Source: Holophagaceae bacterium
GTDB lineage: Bacteria > Acidobacteriota > Holophagae > Holophagales > Holophagaceae
Assembly: GCA_025353305.1 (NCBI GenBank)
Contig: JANXQX010000098.1
Span: 1 to 17,910 of the forward strand
DNA length: 17,910 nucleotides
Direction of reading: 5' to 3'
Shown: one piece after another, positions 14,713-17,910 of the stretch
Position numbering within the stretch: the stretch's first letter is position 1
Layout of the letters: every line of letters starts with the position of its first letter
Made by a program: the position numbers and the translations under genes
Notes under the pieces: generated by a model
Database searches by the model: none
Told to the model about the DNA's origin: nothing
What the model saw: the letters and a program-made list of their open reading frames with translations, nothing else

Positions 14713-16234
14713 ATCTGAGCATCGCTGCCCGACCACCGGAACCGCTGCTCCGAGGGCTCTTTTGCTCGAGGGTGGCCAGGCGCGAACCAGGATTCCATGC
14801 GGGCTTGCGCAGGTCCTGCAGGTAGTCGCCCACCTTCACGAACTGCCAGCCTTCCTGCCGGGCGCGATCCATGAAGGCGCCGAGCTTTTTCGAGGGCCGA
14901 TCGGTTTCCGTTCGGCCACTGCCCAGGTGCATGAGCACGATCAGGCCATCGGAATCCCGCTTGGAAAGCCGTGCATGGAGCCGCTCCAGGACCGCGTCTC
15001 CATTGCGGTAAATGCGCTTTTCGGAGGAAGTCGCCCAATCCAGCGTGTCAGCGCCCTCGCTCCAGCCCACGTGGCGGAATCCGATCTCCTCGGCCCATTC
15101 CCGCAATTCCTTGGTCTGTTCGCCATAGGGCGCACGCCAATAGGGGTCCATGGGGTGTCCAAGCAGGTGGTAAAGCGCGAGGTCGGCCGAGAGCAATTCG
15201 TTCTGGAATTTGTCCTTGGTCCACCTTGCATCCCGCCGCATGCCCGGCGCGAAATGGGGATGATTCATGGTGTGGTTGCCCAGATCATGGCCTTCTCGGT
15301 CCATGCGCCGAACCAGGTCCGGAAATTTCTGGATGAAGGTTCCGGTGAGGAAAATCGTGGTGCGCACGTTTCTCGATTTCAGCGTATCCATGATCTCTTC
15401 GGCGCTTTCATCGGAGGAACCCCCATCGAAACTCAGCAGCATGCGCCGCTGCCCTGACTGGGTGTTCTTCGGTCCACGAACCAGATTGAAGCCCTCCCCG
15501 GCGCCTGCCCAAAGTGGCGCGCCAGGAAGGGTGGAACCGAGCGCGGCCGGCACCGATGGAATGGGGAGCGGTTGAGGTTGGGGCCAGGCATGACCATCAA
15601 CATCAGCTGGAACCCCAGTCTTTCCTGGTTCGGGAACGGGTTGGCGCTTTGGAAAAGGCGTCCGTTCAGCTTTCATCACCGGCGCGATCACGGTCACTTC
15701 GGCTGACACCGGCGAGGGCAACATCGGGGGTGGACTCGAAAGGGCGATCTGCTTGTTGCTGGTGAGATCGGCGGCAGGCGCTGGTGTTTGGGGCGACGCC
15801 AATTGGCGGCGGAGCGTTTCCAGAGGGTCAACCAGCTGCGCACTCTGCTGAATTGGATGCTTTGATGATGGCGGTTGAGCGGGCCATTGGCGTGCGAGGG
15901 AGGCCATCCGCGGCGCGGCCCCGAAACGCCACCGCGCCAACAATTTCCCCTCCGCGGTGCGCAATTGGGCCACTTCACCGTTGGGGGGCCTGAACATCTC
16001 CCAACGCACGGGGCCGAAAGTCGCATGATGGGTTTCGCGTATCGAGTGGCCTTCCAGCACCAGATCCATGGGGTGATCCACTTCCCCCTGCACCACCAAC
16101 ACACCGTTGAGGATCTGGCAGGTCCATGGTTTCAAGGCAGCCGCCGGCTTCACCTGAGGTGCAGGCGGGAGGTCCTTCTTGCCGCAGCCCGTGAGGCCCA
16201 GCAGCACAAGGAATAAGGCCTGTCGGCTCTTCAC
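14711..16234 (-). CDS. Lipoprotein with NodB-type polysaccharide deacetylase domain
   Basis: A probable outer- or inner-membrane lipoprotein that removes acetyl groups from an envelope polysaccharide. I chose GTG 16234 (507 residues): it overlaps the upstream stop as GTGA and gives a proper lipoprotein signal, 'LFLVLLGLTGCGKK', with the lipid-modified Cys17. Residues about 20-250 form a beta-rich domain and a Pro-rich linker. The NodB domain follows: motif 1 'LLSFDGGSSDES' (Asp270), motif 2 'GNHTMNH' (His321, His325), motif 3 'YWRAPYGEQ' (Arg367) and a late 'LMHLGSG' (His436). In the classic TFDDG motif the second Asp helps hold the metal; here it is Gly271, a variant that also occurs in some active homologues. 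A longer ATG start (16288) is unlikely because it would run deep into the upstream gene. Confidence 0.88.
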   Translation of the reverse strand: MKSRQALFLVLLGLTGCGKKDLPPAPQVKPAAALKPWTCQILNGVLVVQGEVDHPMDLVLEGHSIRETHHATFGPVRWEMFRPPNGEVAQLRTAEGKLLARWRFGAAPRMASLARQWPAQPPSSKHPIQQSAQLVDPLETLRRQLASPQTPAPAADLTSNKQIALSSPPPMLPSPVSAEVTVIAPVMKAERTPFPKRQPVPEPGKTGVPADVDGHAWPQPQPLPIPSVPAALGSTLPGAPLWAGAGEGFNLVRGPKNTQSGQRRMLLSFDGGSSDESAEEIMDTLKSRNVRTTIFLTGTFIQKFPDLVRRMDREGHDLGNHTMNHPHFAPGMRRDARWTKDKFQNELLSADLALYHLLGHPMDPYWRAPYGEQTKELREWAEEIGFRHVGWSEGADTLDWATSSEKRIYRNGDAVLERLHARLSKRDSDGLIVLMHLGSGRTETDRPSKKLGAFMDRARQEGWQFVKVGDYLQDLRKPAWNPGSRLATLEQKSPRSSGSGGRAAMLR

Positions 16235-16587
16235 GCGACACCCCGACAACCCGCCCAGTAATTGGCTTTTTCGCGGATGCGAACACATTCAGGGTTCAGG
16301 CCATCAGTTGCGAGCTGTTGATAGGCCCATTGTGCGACTGACTCCGCCGTAGGGTTGCGGCCTTCGAGCGGCGCCTGATCGTTGAGAAGCGTGTAATCCA
16401 CTTGGGTGATCCAGGCATCCAGTGAAGCATGAAACGCGGCTTCGGCTTGCGAGCCCGCTGACTCATTCAACGTAACGGTGGCCTCGATCTCCCAGTTGTG
16501 GCCATGCCGTTCCTCCACAAACCCCGGCAGGTCGTGAAAATGATCCGCCACGAAAGGGCGGCGCAGGGTGAGCAGGAAGGAATCCAC
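16231..16587 (-). CDS. 6-pyruvoyl-tetrahydropterin synthase/QueD family protein without the catalytic Cys
   Basis: A T-fold pterin enzyme of 118 residues, the usual QueD size. The zinc-binding histidines are present: His16 in 'FVADHFH', and His28 and His30 in 'RHGHNWEIEA'. The Cys of the QueD motif C-x-x-x-HGH is Val24. Instead Glu25 gives E-x-x-HGH, the signature I recall for PTPS-III, which makes 6-hydroxymethyl-dihydropterin for folate and replaces the aldolase FolB. The Asp-His pair of typical enzymes reads Asp64-Tyr65 in 'QVDYTLLND', and the C-terminal substrate Glu is kept (Glu106 in 'VRIREKANY'). The start is GTG 16587 with a GGA-type site. Its stop overlaps the deacetylase start. So a role in folate rather than queuosine synthesis is plausible but not proven. 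Confidence 0.85.
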   Translation of the reverse strand: MDSFLLTLRRPFVADHFHDLPGFVEERHGHNWEIEATVTLNESAGSQAEAAFHASLDAWITQVDYTLLNDQAPLEGRNPTAESVAQWAYQQLATDGLNPECVRIREKANYWAGCRGVA

Positions 16588-16616
16588 ATTTCCAGTCTAG
16601 GTCTCTGGGGAGGGTT

Positions 16617-16644
16617 TTCGATTGGCGATTTTCGATTGACGATT
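16617..16644. repeat. Heptamer array NNCGATT x4 between the HD and PTPS genes
   Basis: Four consecutive 7-nt words: TTCGATT, GGCGATT, TTCGATT, GACGATT, equivalent to two 14-bp units differing at one position pair. It lies in the 143-nt spacer between the HD-domain gene and the PTPS gene. No complementary arm is seen. Confidence 0.8.
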
Positions 16645-16677
16645 GAAGTGCGTGGTGCCTCGATGCCGATGGCATCC

Positions 16678-16719
16678 CGACTCTCGACTCTCAACTCAGG
16701 GCTTGGGACTTGGGACTCC
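16678..16719. repeat. Heptamer array of six words between the HD and PTPS genes
   Basis: Six consecutive 7-nt words: CGACTCT, CGACTCT, CAACTCA, GGGCTTG, GGACTTG, GGACTCC. It sits just before the stop of the HD gene (16731). A perfect 6-bp hairpin, GATGCC (16662-16667) with GGCATC (16671-16676), lies immediately to its left. Confidence 0.75.
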
Positions 16720-16730
16720 CCACCCTGGAC

Positions 16731-17396
16731 TCACCCCAGTTCTTCGCGCAGCGCCGCAAGATAGCCCAGGATCACCTGTTGGCGGCTGGCGGCCAGGGCT
16801 TTCGCGGCCTTGGTGTTCATGCCTGCCGCAAGCTTCAAGAGCTTTCTCTCAAAGTGGTCCAGGCTGAAGGCTTTGTCATCCAGGTCCCGCCTTTCGGCCC
16901 AGGGATCCCCCGAATGCCAAAGCGATGCGCCGAAGCTCGCGCCGGTGGCGAATACCCTTGCCAAGCCTATGGCGCCAATGGCCTCCAGGCGGTCAGCATC
17001 CTGAACAATCCGGGCTTCGAGGCTTGCCGCCACACCCCCGCCGGAAAAACTGTGGGTCAGGATGCATTCCGCGATGCGCATGGATCTCTCTTCAATCAAG
17101 GGCAGCCCCGAACATAGTCTCGGAGCCAGCGCGGCGCTCATCTCGGCGGTGCGCTTGGAATCCTTGTGATTCTTGGGCACCCACACCAGATCGTGAAGCA
17201 GAGCCGCAGCCACGGCAACATCCCCTTCGGCCTTTTCGGCCTCGCAAATGCGGTGGGCCAGGCGCGCCACGCGAAGGCTGTGGGAAAGGTCGTGCGCCGA
17301 ATCGCGGGACAGATCTTCGGCAGCCAGATGAGCCCGGAAACGGGCCTGCAGCGGATTGAACCAGGGAAAGGCGGATTGAAGGGTTGAAAGATCCAT
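16731..17396 (-). CDS. HD-domain phosphohydrolase (YedJ-like)
   Basis: A soluble metal-dependent phosphohydrolase of 221 residues, most like the YedJ branch, whose substrates are mostly unknown. Metal-site residues are visible: His35-Asp36 and His39 in 'AHDLSHSLRVARLAHRI', the HD pair His68-Asp69 in 'AALLHDLVW', His115 in 'ILTHSFSGGG', and the second Asp-rich motif 'IVQDADRLEAIGAIGLAR' (Asp133, Asp135), the last being characteristic of YedJ-like proteins. ATG 17396 has GGAG 3 nt upstream. It is upstream of the PTPS gene on the same strand (143 nt with heptamer repeats) and divergent from the DsbD-like gene. Whether it acts on a nucleotide or pterin compound is unknown. Confidence 0.88.
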   Translation of the reverse strand: MDLSTLQSAFPWFNPLQARFRAHLAAEDLSRDSAHDLSHSLRVARLAHRICEAEKAEGDVAVAAALLHDLVWVPKNHKDSKRTAEMSAALAPRLCSGLPLIEERSMRIAECILTHSFSGGGVAASLEARIVQDADRLEAIGAIGLARVFATGASFGASLWHSGDPWAERRDLDDKAFSLDHFERKLLKLAAGMNTKAAKALAASRQQVILGYLAALREELG

Positions 17397-17497
17397 TGCT
17401 CCAGCTTAGGCGCAAGGATGCCGAATGTCGGCCTCAGTGCAACGTTGCGGTGAGACGATTGCCTTGCTTCGGGCATCCTAAGAATTCAGGAGTGAAG

Positions 17498-17910
17498 ATG
17501 AAATCCAGATTCCGGCCAATCGTCCTGATGTGCGCTCTGTTCACATTCGGTGCCTTCGCCCAGGGGCTGAAGAATTTCGATCCGGTCAAGAGCATCGGAA
17601 TGGAGCTCCGCAACGGCATGGTCGTGGTCACGGTGCCCGAAGGCGCGCATCTGAAAGCGTCCTTCATGGGGATCAAGCTAGCCCCCGGTGTAGTCGGCAA
17701 ACTCGAGGTGGGACCCTTGCCGCCCACCGTGGACAAGGATGAGCTGGCCGATGGCGTGTGGCACGGCAGCGTGGCCATTCCCGTGAAGGGAACGGGCCTG
17801 AGCGGCCTCGTGGAACTGCTGGTCAGGTATCAGCCCTGCACTGAAGGTGAAGGTGGCGTCTGCTATCCGCCCACGACGCAGACACTGAAAGTGAAGGCGT
17901 CGGATATTCC
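17498..17910 (+). CDS. DsbD-like protein, N-terminal domain (partial, runs off the right edge)
   Basis: The visible 137 codons begin at ATG 17498 with AGGAG 5 nt upstream. A signal peptide ('FRPIVLMCALFTFGAFAQ') is followed by a beta-rich domain typical of the periplasmic N-terminal part of the thiol:disulfide interchange protein DsbD. It ends in 'YQPCTEGEGGVCYPPTTQ', whose two Cys match the redox pair of DsbD-alpha (Cys103/Cys109 in E. coli). DsbD passes electrons from cytoplasmic thioredoxin to periplasmic partners, including cytochrome c maturation factors. The membrane and thioredoxin domains, if present, lie outside the window, so a stand-alone DsbD-alpha-like protein cannot be excluded. 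Confidence 0.85.
   Translation, partial: MKSRFRPIVLMCALFTFGAFAQGLKNFDPVKSIGMELRNGMVVVTVPEGAHLKASFMGIKLAPGVVGKLEVGPLPPTVDKDELADGVWHGSVAIPVKGTGLSGLVELLVRYQPCTEGEGGVCYPPTTQTLKVKASDI

Noticed and set aside
16235..16288. Longer ATG start for the deacetylase lipoprotein
   Set aside because: It would bury the lipoprotein signal behind 18 residues and overlap the PTPS gene by 58 nt; the GTG at 16234 gives a correct lipobox position and a 4-nt coupling overlap.

Overview
The window is a GC-rich (roughly 60-65% G+C by eye), densely packed bacterial chromosome segment with housekeeping genes on both strands. No phage, transposase, CRISPR, tRNA or rRNA gene is visible. The gene set (rplM-rpsI-rpsB, a DUF4190-type protein with a pilin-like stem, a membrane-anchored P460-like cytochrome, GmhA, HemW, FtsK, a lipoprotein deacetylase and a DsbD N-terminus) and the frequent TTG/GTG starts suggest a Gram-negative, respiratory bacterium. 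My best guess is Acidobacteriota, class Holophagae (Geothrix/Holophaga-like). This is inferred from protein style and was not tested by a search.

Layout. Positions 1-1791 (minus): ribosomal protein genes rplM, rpsI and rpsB (rpsB runs off the left edge), with two perfect hairpins in the rpsI-rpsB spacer. 1957-3027 (minus): an orphan PseG-like nucleotide-sugar hydrolase. 3095-3850 (plus): a membrane protein with a DUF4190-like region and a pilin-like stem. 3869-4450 (minus): a gamma-carbonic anhydrase, divergent from 4531-5802 (plus), a CPA2 cation/proton antiporter. 5892-6974 (plus): a secreted protein of unknown function, bracketed by an exact 23-bp direct repeat. 7113-10626 (minus): an apparent operon gmhA, DUF4124 protein, hemW, proline iminopeptidase. 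10688-11695 (plus): a DUF2231-like membrane domain joined to a c-type heme domain. 11809-14460 (minus): ftsK. 14711-17396 (minus): HD phosphohydrolase, a QueD/PTPS-like enzyme lacking the usual Cys, and a lipoprotein polysaccharide deacetylase that overlaps the PTPS gene by 4 nt. 17498-end (plus): the N-terminal part of a DsbD-like protein.

The most striking non-coding signal is a set of 7-nt-phased repeat arrays in three spacers within 5 kb: after the cytochrome gene/ftsK (11707-11802), between the deacetylase gene and ftsK (14508-14712), and between the HD gene and the PTPS gene (16617-16719). The first two are related imperfect palindromes flanking ftsK. In the second, one arm has expanded to nine copies of a 14-bp double heptamer just upstream of the ftsK start. 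They recall the heptameric short tandem repeats known from cyanobacteria, but the sequences are different and I do not recognise them as a described family.

The most notable protein signals are the PTPS homologue, which has a Glu-x-x-His-Gly-His motif resembling the folate-pathway PTPS-III type, and a probable non-standard start of hemW. All spacers between genes are shorter than 300 bases.
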